DNA of 64,000 nt from Microbacterium sp. cf046 (lineage in GTDB: Bacteria > Actinomycetota > Actinomycetes > Actinomycetales > Microbacteriaceae), in contig NZ_FOZJ01000001.1 of assembly GCF_900114345.1 (NCBI RefSeq), positions 682,001 through 746,000 of the forward strand, read 5' to 3'. Positions within the stretch are counted from its first letter, which is position 1; the number at the start of each line of letters is the position of its first letter. Both the position numbers and the translations under genes were made by a program. The notes beneath the pieces were generated by a model. The model saw only the letters and a list, made by a program, of their open reading frames with translations, did no database searches and had not been told where the DNA came from. Below, piece by piece: positions 56,857 through 64,000 of this stretch.

Positions 56857-57729
56857 ATGTCAGTGCTGGTTCTCGGGGCGACAGGAAATGTCGGGCCGCA
56901 CGTGGTGTCCGAACTCGTCGCGCTCGGCGTGCGCCCCCGCGTCCTCGTGCGGGACTCCTCGCGCTCCCGCGCGCTGCTCGGCGAGGGAGTCGACGTGGTC
57001 GGCGGGGACGTGACCGAGCCGGCAATGCTCGCGGCGGCGGCAGAGGGGGTCGACAGCGTCTTCCTCCTGTCCCCGCACAGCTTCGCGATGGCCGACCTTC
57101 AGCTCGGCGTGATCCGCGCGCTGCGGCGCACCGGGATCCGCATCGTCAAGCTGTCCGGAACCTCCTCAGCGATCACCGCAGACGGGCCCTACGCCTGCCG
57201 TGAGCACTGGGAGATCGAGCGCGTCCTCCAAGACAGCGGCCAGCCCTTCGTCATCCTCCGGCCGAACTCGTTCATGCAGGTGCTCGTCGGGCAGCTGATG
57301 CTGGCGGCGCTTCACGCGACCGGCACTGTGATCAATCCGATCGGCTCGGCAGGAATCAGCCTGATCGATGCTCGCGACGTCGGTGCGGTTGCGGCGCGTG
57401 TGCTCACTCGGCGCGACTGGGACGGGCAGACGCTCGCGCTGACCGGCCCTCGACCGGTCGGCTATCCGGAACTCGCTCAGCTGGTTTCAGAGCGCACCGG
57501 CGAGGCCGCGACCGTTGTCGACGTGACGCTCGATCAGGTGCGTGCGTCGCTCGTCGGTCGCGGCATGGCGGAGTGGGAATCAGATCACTTCCGAGAGATG
57601 TACGAGCTGTTCAAGAACGGCGAATCCGAGTTCGTGACCGACACGGTCCGCCGGGTCACCGGGGCGGATCCGCGCACGATCGAGGCGTTCCTCGACGAGG
57701 CTGTGGCCTCGCCCGCGGTGCCCGCATGA
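56857..57729 (+). CDS. NmrA/NAD(P)-binding family protein
   Basis: A protein of 290 residues. It begins MSVLVLGATGNVGPHVVSELV with the GATGNVG dinucleotide-binding motif (GxxGxxG), then RDSSRSRALLGEGVDVVGGDVTEPAMLAAAAEGVDSVFLL, and HWEIERVLQDSGQPFVILRPNSFMQ, the atypical-SDR pattern of the NmrA/YtfG group. There is no Y-x-x-x-K catalytic pair, so a redox role is not certain; it may be a quinone reductase or a sensor. Its stop overlaps the start of the HIT gene. Confidence 0.82.
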   Translation: MSVLVLGATGNVGPHVVSELVALGVRPRVLVRDSSRSRALLGEGVDVVGGDVTEPAMLAAAAEGVDSVFLLSPHSFAMADLQLGVIRALRRTGIRIVKLSGTSSAITADGPYACREHWEIERVLQDSGQPFVILRPNSFMQVLVGQLMLAALHATGTVINPIGSAGISLIDARDVGAVAARVLTRRDWDGQTLALTGPRPVGYPELAQLVSERTGEAATVVDVTLDQVRASLVGRGMAEWESDHFREMYELFKNGESEFVTDTVRRVTGADPRTIEAFLDEAVASPAVPA

Positions 57730-58157
57730 GCGCCTGCCTCCCGTGCGATCTCGAATCGACGGATGCCGCGTCGATCGTGTTCCGTGACGAGACCTGGTCC
57801 TGCGACGTGGCCGAAGGCTACGACGTTCCGGGCTGGTACATCCTGCGCCTGCGAAGGCACGCCGAGGGGTGGTCCGACCTGTCCGCCGACGAAGCCGCCG
57901 GCTTCGGCGGTGTCTCGCAGCGGATCGCCGGAGCGGTCCGTGAGGCGACCGGGGCGCCGACCGTGTACTTCCTGAGCTTCGGCGAGAACTTCCCGCACTT
58001 CCATTTCCTCGTCATCGCCCGCCCCGCCGACCTCGCATCCGAACACCGCGGCGCCGGCATCCTCGCCCTTCGCGAGGCGAACCGCGATCCGGTCGCCTCA
58101 CTCTCCATCGCCGCCGACGTGCGCGCGGCCCTTCTCCGCCAACCCGCCACCGCCTGA
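57726..58157 (+). CDS. HIT-like protein
   Basis: A protein of 143 residues from ATG 57726. The fold is close to HIT proteins, with CLPCDLESTDAASIVFRDETW near the start and NFPHFHFLVIARPADL as the loop. The family motif is H-x-H-x-H; here the pattern is H-F-H-F-L, so the third His is missing. It may be a HIT-like protein with altered activity. It is coupled to the NmrA gene and precedes the alpha/beta hydrolase gene. Substrate unknown. Confidence 0.7.
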   Translation: MSACLPCDLESTDAASIVFRDETWSCDVAEGYDVPGWYILRLRRHAEGWSDLSADEAAGFGGVSQRIAGAVREATGAPTVYFLSFGENFPHFHFLVIARPADLASEHRGAGILALREANRDPVASLSIAADVRAALLRQPATA

Positions 58158-58190
58158 CCCGTTCCAGCAAACCCAACCGAAAGGACGACG

Positions 58191-59063
58191 ATGTCCACGT
58201 CATTCACCCACACCTCCGCCGACGGCCGCGCCTACACCGGTCGCCGCAACAACGTCGAGGCCGCAGCGGGCACGCCGCTGGTCATCGCCCTGCATGGCGG
58301 AACGTACACATCGGAGTACTTCGACATCCCCGGCTATTCGCTGCTGGACCGAGGCGAAGCTGCCGGGGTACCCGTCATCGCGCTCGACCGGCCGAACTAC
58401 GTCGGATCGACCCCGCTCGAAAGCGATGGTTCGATCATCCTGGCGAATGCCGACGTGCTGAGCACCGCGATCGGCGAGATCTGGGAGCAGCACGGAGGTG
58501 GGGCATCCGGCGTCGTGCTCATCGCCCACTCGATCGGCGGTGCGGTTGCGACCGCGATCGCCGCGTCGCACCCCTCATGGCCGCTGCTCGGTCTCGCGAC
58601 CTCGGGCTGCCTCGTGCGCGTGCCCGCGGAGTCTGCCGGCGCCTGGGCGGCGCTGCCGCCGATCCCCATGATCGACCTGCCGGTGCCGATGAAGGACCAG
58701 CTCATGTTCGGACCGGCCGACACCATCGCCGCTGACATGCCGGCCGCCAGCTACCCCTCCAACACGCTCGTGCCCAAGGCCGAGCTGCTCGACATCACGG
58801 GTGGATGGATCGACCGGCGTGCCGAGGTCACCGGACAGGTGACCGTCCCGGTGCATCACCGCCAGGGCGAGTTCGACCACCTCTGGGTGACGAGCCAGGA
58901 CGAGATCGACGAGTACCGGGCCGGATTCACCGCGGCCGCGTCAGTGGACGCCGCGCTGCAGCTCGGCAGCGGGCACTGCATCGACTTCCACCTGCCCAGC
59001 GGCGAGTTCCACGAGGCGCAGCTCGCGTTCGCGAAGGCTTCCGCGCGGACTGCGGCGGTCTAG
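58191..59063 (+). CDS. Alpha/beta hydrolase
   Basis: A protein of 290 residues. The nucleophile elbow is AHSIGGAVAT (Ser about 114), the oxyanion strand is VIALHGG, and the late acidic and His residues are in QGEFDHLWV and GSGHCIDFH. The strand order fits the hydrolase fold. It would cut an ester or a C-C bond, as in meta-cleavage hydrolases, but the fit to the MhpC group is not strong. It is followed by the amidohydrolase gene after 2 bases, in the same operon arm. Confidence 0.85.
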   Translation: MSTSFTHTSADGRAYTGRRNNVEAAAGTPLVIALHGGTYTSEYFDIPGYSLLDRGEAAGVPVIALDRPNYVGSTPLESDGSIILANADVLSTAIGEIWEQHGGGASGVVLIAHSIGGAVATAIAASHPSWPLLGLATSGCLVRVPAESAGAWAALPPIPMIDLPVPMKDQLMFGPADTIAADMPAASYPSNTLVPKAELLDITGGWIDRRAEVTGQVTVPVHHRQGEFDHLWVTSQDEIDEYRAGFTAAASVDAALQLGSGHCIDFHLPSGEFHEAQLAFAKASARTAAV

Positions 59064-59065
59064 GC

Positions 59066-60145
59066 ATGGCGACGGTCCTGCGAAACGTCCACGTCTACGA
59101 CGGCGACGGTTTCACCGATGCGCGTGATGTGGTGATCGACGGCGAGGTGATCGCCGGTGACGCAGGGCCGGATGCCGACATCGTCGATGGGGCCGGGGGC
59201 TTCCTGGTGCCCGGCTTCATCGACTGCCACATCCACCTCGCCGGCCCGCACACGCAGGAGCTGCTGATGGCGGCGGGAGTGACCACCGGGCTCGACATGA
59301 GCTCACCGGCCCCGCTCGTGAAGGCGATGCGCGGCCGAGCGGGAGTGACCGACATCCGCTCGGCCATGATGGCGATGAGCTCGCCGGCGAGCGCGCACGC
59401 GCAGCGGATGAAGGACATCCCCGCAGCGCAGGAGTCTCTTGTCGCCGGCCCGGCGGACGCCGAGGCCGCCGTCGCGCGCCGCGTCGATCAGGGCGCCGAC
59501 TACCTGAAGATCGTCATCGACCTGCCCGGATTCGAGCAGGCGGACGTCGATGCGCTCGTCGCAGCCGCCCACGCGCGCGGTCTTCGCACCGTCGCGCACG
59601 CGTCGAGATCGGATGCCGTCGCCATGGCGGAGACGGCGGGCATCGACGTGCTGACCCACGCGCCACTCGACCGGCCGATCGACCAGGCCCAGGCCGAACG
59701 CCTCGCCGCAGCCGGAACCGTCATCGTGCCGACGCTGACCATGATGAAGGGGATCGTCGACCGGGTGAACCCGGCGGGCGGTCCTGGCCCGACGTACGCG
59801 CCTGCGCGCGAGTCGGTCCGAGCACTGCACGCGGCCGGAGTTCCGATCCTCGCGGGCACCGACGCGAACGAGACCCCTGCCGCGCCGGCATCGCCGCCGT
59901 TCGGCAGCAGCCTTCATGACGAGTTGGCGCTGCTGGTGGAGGCCGGTCTCACCCCGGTCGAGGCCCTTCGCTCAGCCACGTCGGTGGCAGCCGAGCATTT
60001 CGGACTCGACGACCGTGGCGTGATCGCACCCGGGCTTCGAGCCGACCTCGTGCTGCTGAGCGCCGACCCGACCGTCGACATCACCGCAACCCGCTCGATC
60101 CGCGGGGTCTGGCTGGCGGGCGACCGCGTGGTCGACGAGGCGTGA
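59066..60145 (+). CDS. Amidohydrolase-family metal-dependent hydrolase
   Basis: A protein of 359 residues from ATG 59066. The metal ligands are in LVPGFIDCHIHLAGPH, Lys in DYLKIVIDL (candidate carbamylated lysine), His in LRTVAHASR and LTHAPL, and Asp in ILAGTDANET. It belongs to the imidazolonepropionase/prolidase-like group, with a small N-terminal beta-sandwich (NVHVYDGDGFTDARDVVIDGE). The enzyme would hydrolyse an amide or cyclic amide. It lies in the catabolic arm between the hydrolase and the importer genes. Confidence 0.87.
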   Translation: MATVLRNVHVYDGDGFTDARDVVIDGEVIAGDAGPDADIVDGAGGFLVPGFIDCHIHLAGPHTQELLMAAGVTTGLDMSSPAPLVKAMRGRAGVTDIRSAMMAMSSPASAHAQRMKDIPAAQESLVAGPADAEAAVARRVDQGADYLKIVIDLPGFEQADVDALVAAAHARGLRTVAHASRSDAVAMAETAGIDVLTHAPLDRPIDQAQAERLAAAGTVIVPTLTMMKGIVDRVNPAGGPGPTYAPARESVRALHAAGVPILAGTDANETPAAPASPPFGSSLHDELALLVEAGLTPVEALRSATSVAAEHFGLDDRGVIAPGLRADLVLLSADPTVDITATRSIRGVWLAGDRVVDEA

Positions 60146-60199
60146 CGACGCCACCGCCCTCACCTCTTTCCACGACCGCACAATCGGAGCCTCCGCACC

Positions 60200-61540
60200 A
60201 TGACCACTGCACGCACCCTCGTCCGCCCGATCGGCGAGCGGACCCTGCTCACCTTCGCATTCGCTCTTGCGATCCTCGAGGGCTACGACCTGGCCTCGCT
60301 CGGCGTGGCGATCCCCAGCATGCTCGAGGATCCCGCTGTCGGGCTGACGACTGCGCTCGCCGGCATCGCGGGCGCCGCGACCGCGCTCGGAATGCTCATC
60401 GGCGCCGCCCTCTCCGGCGTGCTCACCCACCGGGTCGGGCCGCGCCGGCTGCTCATCGCCGCGAGCATCATCGTCCCGCTCGGCATGGCCGTGAACGCCA
60501 TCGCCCCGACGGCGGGCGTCTTCATCGCGGGGCGTGGGATCGTCGGGCTCGGACTCGGCATCATCCTGCCGACGCTCCTCGCCTACGTCGCGGACCTGTC
60601 CATCGCCGGCCATCGCGCCCGGAACGTCGGGATCGTGATGGCCGGTATGGCGCTCGGCGGGCTCTGTGCGCCTCTGCTCGGCGCCGCGCTCCTGCCGGGC
60701 CAGTCGTACCGGTGGATCTTCATCGCAGGTGTCATCCCTGCCGTCATCGCCATCCCGTTCGTCGTCCGTCTCTTTCCCGAGAGTCCGGTCCACCTCCTCC
60801 GCACCGGCCGCAGCGAGGTTGCCGAGGAGCTCACCCGGGCCATGCAGCTGCCCATGCCGGTCGTCGTGGATGCCGACAGGCCGCGCGGGCTCGGGGTTCG
60901 AGTGCTGTTCCGCCCGGGGCTGCGTGCCGTGACGATCCTGTTCTGGCTCACCGCTGCGTGCGCGCTCCTGCTCGTGTTCGGGATCACCGCATGGCTGCCC
61001 ACGATCATGCAGGCCCAGGGATACGCGTTGAACTCGGCGCTGCTGCTCACCGCTGTCGTCGCGGTCGGCGCCGGCGCCGGAATGATCCTCGGCGGAAGGG
61101 TCGCCGATGCCGTCGGTCCGAAGCGGGTCACCGTGACCGCATTCCTTGCCGGGGCTGTCTGCCTCATCCTCATCGCGCAGATGCCGGACCTCTGGCTGCT
61201 GATCGTCCTGCTGTTCGTGGCGGGGTTCGGCCTGATGGGGTCGCAGGCGCTCGTGAACGCGTTCATCGTCACCCGCTACCCGGAGGACCTGCGCGGCACC
61301 GGGCTCAGCTGGGCGCTCGCCGTCGGCCGGATCGGCGCCATCCTCGGCCCGATCCTCGGCGCGAGGGTGGTCTCGTCCGGACTCCCTGATGAATGGAACT
61401 TCTACGCATTCGCCCTCGTCGGAGTCCTGGGTGCGGTCTTCGCTGTTCTGGTGCCGGTACGAGTCCGGGCAGGCGCCGCCCCCGAGCGTGCGCCGAGCGC
61501 GGCGGCCGAGGCTGCGGCTGAGCCTTCCGCACCTCGATGA
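60200..61540 (+). CDS. MFS transporter, AAHS (aromatic acid/H+ symporter) type
   Basis: A protein of 446 residues with twelve membrane segments. The first helix contains [17 protein letters not shown], like the LDGYD signature of AAHS importers, and the loop between helices 2 and 3 has HRVGPRRL (D/G-x-x-G-R-R type). Central cytoplasmic loop about 190-225; a second loop [12 protein letters not shown] between helices 8 and 9. This group takes up aromatic acids with protons. Position in the catabolic region fits import of the pathway's substrate. It overlaps the SDR gene (ATGA). Confidence 0.88.
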   Translation: MTTARTLVRPIGERTLLTFAFALAILEGYDLASLGVAIPSMLEDPAVGLTTALAGIAGAATALGMLIGAALSGVLTHRVGPRRLLIAASIIVPLGMAVNAIAPTAGVFIAGRGIVGLGLGIILPTLLAYVADLSIAGHRARNVGIVMAGMALGGLCAPLLGAALLPGQSYRWIFIAGVIPAVIAIPFVVRLFPESPVHLLRTGRSEVAEELTRAMQLPMPVVVDADRPRGLGVRVLFRPGLRAVTILFWLTAACALLLVFGITAWLPTIMQAQGYALNSALLLTAVVAVGAGAGMILGGRVADAVGPKRVTVTAFLAGAVCLILIAQMPDLWLLIVLLFVAGFGLMGSQALVNAFIVTRYPEDLRGTGLSWALAVGRIGAILGPILGARVVSSGLPDEWNFYAFALVGVLGAVFAVLVPVRVRAGAAPERAPSAAAEAAAEPSAPR

Positions 61541-62298
61541 AGCTCTCCGGCAGCACCATCCTCATCACGGGCGGTGGGTCGGGTATCGGCCGCGGACTCG
61601 CCGAGGCCCTGCACGCTCGTGGCAACAGGGTGATCGTCGCAGGTCACAAGCCAGCGCTGCTGGCCGAGGTCGCAGCCGCGAATCCGGGCATCGAGATGCT
61701 CGCTCTGGACGTCACGGATGCCGCCGGCATCGCTGAAGCGGCGGCCCTGGTGCTGGCCCGTCATCCCGGACTGAATGTCCTGATCAACAACGCCGGAGTG
61801 ATGATCGACGACGATCCGACCGCGCCGATCGACGAGCGGGATCTGGACCTGGTGTTCTCCACCAATCTCCTCGGCCCGATCCGCATGATCTCGGCGTTCA
61901 TCGACCATCTGCGCTCCGTTCCGGATGCGGCGATCGTCAATGTGACGTCGATGCTCGGCTACGTGCCGCTGGCCCGGTCGTCGCTGTACTCCGCGACGAA
62001 GGCCGCGATGCACTCGTACACGCTCTCGTTGCGCTATCGGCTGCGAGACGGCGGTCCGGAGGTCATCGAGATCGCGCCGCCCCTGACGCGGACCGCGCTG
62101 CAGCCGGTGAACCTCACCGACGCCCGCGCGATGCCGCTGGATGCGTTCCTCGCAGAGACCCTCGAGGCGCTCGAGGCGGGTGAGCCCGAGGCCTACGTGG
62201 CTCGTGCGCGCGAGCGCAGGGACGCGCAGCGGGTCGACGACATCGCGATCACCGGTCGCTTCAACGACCTGATGGCCTCGCCCGTTCAGAACGGGTAG
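61537..62298 (+). CDS. Short-chain dehydrogenase/reductase
   Basis: A protein of 253 residues from ATG 61537. The cofactor motif [15 protein letters not shown] is at 11-25, NNAG at about 87, and the catalytic S...YxxxK is in [23 protein letters not shown]. It resembles the DltE/YciK-type NAD(P) reductases. It is coupled to the importer gene and ends 13 bases inside the convergent aldehyde-dehydrogenase gene. It probably oxidises or reduces an alcohol/ketone step of the pathway. Confidence 0.87.
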   Translation: MKLSGSTILITGGGSGIGRGLAEALHARGNRVIVAGHKPALLAEVAAANPGIEMLALDVTDAAGIAEAAALVLARHPGLNVLINNAGVMIDDDPTAPIDERDLDLVFSTNLLGPIRMISAFIDHLRSVPDAAIVNVTSMLGYVPLARSSLYSATKAAMHSYTLSLRYRLRDGGPEVIEIAPPLTRTALQPVNLTDARAMPLDAFLAETLEALEAGEPEAYVARARERRDAQRVDDIAITGRFNDLMASPVQNG

Positions 62299-63767
62299 CG
62301 ACCGGGCTCGCTGCTCACCGTCATGAGCCGGATCTCGGTGAAGTCCTCGATCGCGTAGTGCCCCGAGCGGCCCCACCCGCTGTCCTTGACCCCGCCGACC
62401 GGGAGCGCGGCCTCGCTGGCCATCGTGGGTGCGTTGACGTGCACGATGCCGGCGTCGAATCGCTCCGCGATGTCCCAGCCGCGTGCTCGGTCGGCCGTCA
62501 TGATCGACGCGCTGAGGCCATACGGGGTGTTCTGCGCGTCACGGAGTGCGACGTCGAGATCGTCGAACGCCTCGATCACCAGCAGCGGTCCGAACGTCTC
62601 GTCGGAGCCGGTCGTGCAGATCGCGTCGGCGGGCACGTGCGCGAGGATCGTGGGCTCGTACACGCGCCCATCGAAGCGGCCACCGGTGACCAGCGTCGCG
62701 CCGCGATCGACGGCATCCCTGACGCGCTCGTCGATCTGCTCCACCGCTCGGTCGGTGATCAGCGGCCCGATGACGACATCGGGGTCGGTGGGATCCCCGC
62801 TCTTGAGCGCCCGGACGCGGTTCGACAGTCCCGCGACGAATTCGTCGTGAGCGGCCCTGGCGACATAGACCTTGCGCGAATTCATGCAGACCTGGCCCTG
62901 GTGCAGGAACGCGCCGAAGGTCACGGCCCTGATGGACTCTTCGATGTCGGCATCCTCGAGGATCACGACCGGGTTGAAACCCCCGAGCTCGAGGACCAGC
63001 CGCTTCAAGGCCCTGCCCGCACGCTCGCCCAGGATGCGGGCCGTCTTGTCCGAGCCGGTGAAGTTGATGCAGCGCACCGCCGGGCTGTCGAAGAACAAGT
63101 CAGCGAGGGCGGGAGCGTCTCCCGGCGCGTTCGTGACCACATTGAAGGACCCGGGAGGAAAGCCGGCCTCCTGCAGGATCTCAGCGTGGATCAATCCCGC
63201 CGACAGCGGGGCCAGCTCCGACGGCTTGATGACTGTCGTGTTGCCGAAGGCCATGGGCAGCAGGAAGGTCCGCCACGCCAGGTAGAACGCTCCGTTCCAC
63301 GGAGTGAAGCCGGCCACCACCCCGAGCGGCTTTCGGGTGACCATCGCCATCCGCCCTGGCGCGTCGCTGCGAAGCACATCTCCGGCAGGCAGATAGGCCC
63401 AGCTGGCGGCCTGGCGCAGCATCGCCGAGGACAGTCGGATCTGGAACGAGGAGAAGGCGCGGCTGGCGCCGCCCTCTAGGGCCATCAGTTGAACGAGCTC
63501 TTCGTGACGACGGTCGACGATGTCCGCAGCGCGAAGGAAGAGCTGCTGCCGTGCGCCCGGGGCGAGGTCGGCCCACGCCGGAAAGGCCGCCGAAGCCGCG
63601 TCGATGGCGGCCCGCATGTCGGCTGTGCTGCCGGCGGCCGCCTCGGCGACGAGTGCATCGTCGAAGGGGTTGCGCACTTCGAACGTCGGGCCGGAGCGAT
63701 CGGTCCAGCCGCCGTCGATGAAGTGCGATGTGACAGTCGGCGTTCCCCGCCCGCGGAAGATGGACAT
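62286..63767 (-). CDS. Aldehyde dehydrogenase
   Basis: A protein of 493 residues from ATG 63767 (AAGGAG 4 bases upstream). The catalytic Cys is C294 in [12 protein letters not shown], the general base E260 in LELGGFNP, and N158 in FTPWNGAF. In place of the usual ELGGKNP it has ELGGFNP, and the N-terminus lacks any targeting. It is close to benzaldehyde/vanillin-type dehydrogenases (from the short C-terminal [14 protein letters not shown] block and general length). It would make the acid from an aldehyde with NAD(P)+. The ACMSD-like gene is upstream on the same strand, 27 bases away. Confidence 0.9.
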   Translation of the reverse strand: MSIFRGRGTPTVTSHFIDGGWTDRSGPTFEVRNPFDDALVAEAAAGSTADMRAAIDAASAAFPAWADLAPGARQQLFLRAADIVDRRHEELVQLMALEGGASRAFSSFQIRLSSAMLRQAASWAYLPAGDVLRSDAPGRMAMVTRKPLGVVAGFTPWNGAFYLAWRTFLLPMAFGNTTVIKPSELAPLSAGLIHAEILQEAGFPPGSFNVVTNAPGDAPALADLFFDSPAVRCINFTGSDKTARILGERAGRALKRLVLELGGFNPVVILEDADIEESIRAVTFGAFLHQGQVCMNSRKVYVARAAHDEFVAGLSNRVRALKSGDPTDPDVVIGPLITDRAVEQIDERVRDAVDRGATLVTGGRFDGRVYEPTILAHVPADAICTTGSDETFGPLLVIEAFDDLDVALRDAQNTPYGLSASIMTADRARGWDIAERFDAGIVHVNAPTMASEAALPVGGVKDSGWGRSGHYAIEDFTEIRLMTVSSEPGRYPF

Positions 63768-63794
63768 TCTGCTCCTTCGTGAGACGTGCGCAGC

Positions 63795-64000
63795 TCAGAT
63801 GCGCAGCAGCGATTCGGCGTTGCCGTGGGCGATCTTCTCCCGATCGTGCGAGGTCACCGGCGCTGCGCGCAGGTAAGTCGTCGCCGCGCTGCTGTCGCCG
63901 AACGGGTGATCCACGGAGAACATGACCCGGTCGACGCCGAACGCGGCGAGTGCGCACAGCAGCGGGGCATCGGTGTTGTACCCGGAGGTGGTGAGGTACA
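63795..64000 (-). CDS. Amidohydrolase-2 (ACMSD-like) decarboxylase/hydrolase, C-terminal part
   Basis: The gene runs off the window; the last 68 residues are visible. They read LLCALAAFGVDRVMFSVDHPFGD and end DREKIAHGNAESLLRI, which matches the end of gamma-resorcylate/ACMSD-type enzymes, where FSVDHPF holds the metal-binding Asp and HGNAExLL closes the barrel. Such enzymes decarboxylate aromatic acids such as 2,6-dihydroxybenzoate or 5-carboxyvanillate. It is the upstream partner of the aldehyde dehydrogenase. The full gene is needed to name the substrate. Confidence 0.8.
   Translation of the reverse strand, partial: YLTTSGYNTDAPLLCALAAFGVDRVMFSVDHPFGDSSAATTYLRAAPVTSHDREKIAHGNAESLLRI

Noticed and set aside
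1..64000. tRNA, rRNA, CRISPR arrays, insertion sequences, integrases and attachment sites
   Set aside because: I looked for these by eye and found none; a short tRNA cannot be fully excluded without a covariance search.

Overview
The window is 64 kb of high-GC, gene-dense chromosome from an actinobacterium, most likely Microbacteriaceae and Microbacterium-like. I base this on the GC-rich third codon positions, many GTG starts, frequent GGATGC hexamers, small protein families I associate with that group (for example two DUF7882-type proteins at 17981 and 46004), and the actinobacterial versions of ModABC, HelR, ArsR and VanRS-like systems. Taxonomy is inference. I see no rRNA, tRNA, CRISPR array, insertion sequence or prophage, and no gene-free stretch longer than about 230 bases.

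Layout. 1-7.5 kb: end of an acyl-CoA dehydrogenase gene, a small helical protein, a phosphopantetheinyl transferase, and a leftward operon of a Lys/Ala-rich Rho_N protein, a 1310-residue Pls/PosA-like single-module NRPS and an M1 metallopeptidase. 7.6-11.2 kb: a membrane protein, an anchored solute-binding/VWA fusion and a duplicated-domain lipoprotein. 11.2-15.6 kb: an M20 peptidase gene broken by one amber codon, a PucR-type regulator and a divergent lactate dehydrogenase; two copies of TTGTGC-N4-GCACAA flank the regulator gene. 15.6-20.9 kb: an MmyB-type regulator and aldo/keto reductase pair with inverted-repeat operators, small proteins, an SRPBCC protein, a phosphatase and nnrD. 21-23.6 kb: a GH13 enzyme and a luciferase-like oxidoreductase. 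23.7-26.9 kb: vanY-vanZ divergent from a VanR/VanS-like pair. 27-32.4 kb: a CopB-type P-ATPase behind a CsoR-like operator, a K+ channel, and an arsR/flavoprotein/arsN locus with three operator copies and an arsC remnant.

32.4-36.1 kb: yaeQ and a molybdate operon (HTH-TOBE protein, modA, modB, modC). 36.3-40 kb: a secreted fungalysin-type protease with PKD domains, then a small lipoprotein. 40-45.6 kb: TetR/MMPL exporter and an ABC-2 type exporter. 45.8-52 kb: small proteins, a MarR regulator, a diacylglycerol kinase-like lipid kinase, helR with a rifamycin-associated element upstream, and an M23 lipoprotein. 52-64 kb: a catabolic region of two divergent arms around a GntR regulator. One arm encodes an AceE-like thiamine-diphosphate enzyme, a VOC extradiol dioxygenase-like protein and a fumarylacetoacetate-hydrolase-family enzyme. 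The other encodes an NmrA protein, HIT protein, alpha/beta hydrolase, amidohydrolase, MFS importer and SDR, facing an aldehyde dehydrogenase and an ACMSD-like amidohydrolase. This looks like degradation of an aromatic acid or related compound whose identity I cannot read from sequence.

The items most worth follow-up are the Pls/PosA-like NRPS neighbourhood, helR with its element, the vanYZ/vanRS-like locus without vanHAX, the operator sets found by eye (PucR, ArsR, MmyB, GntR), the amber-interrupted M20 peptidase, and the catabolic cluster with its built-in AceE-like enzyme.
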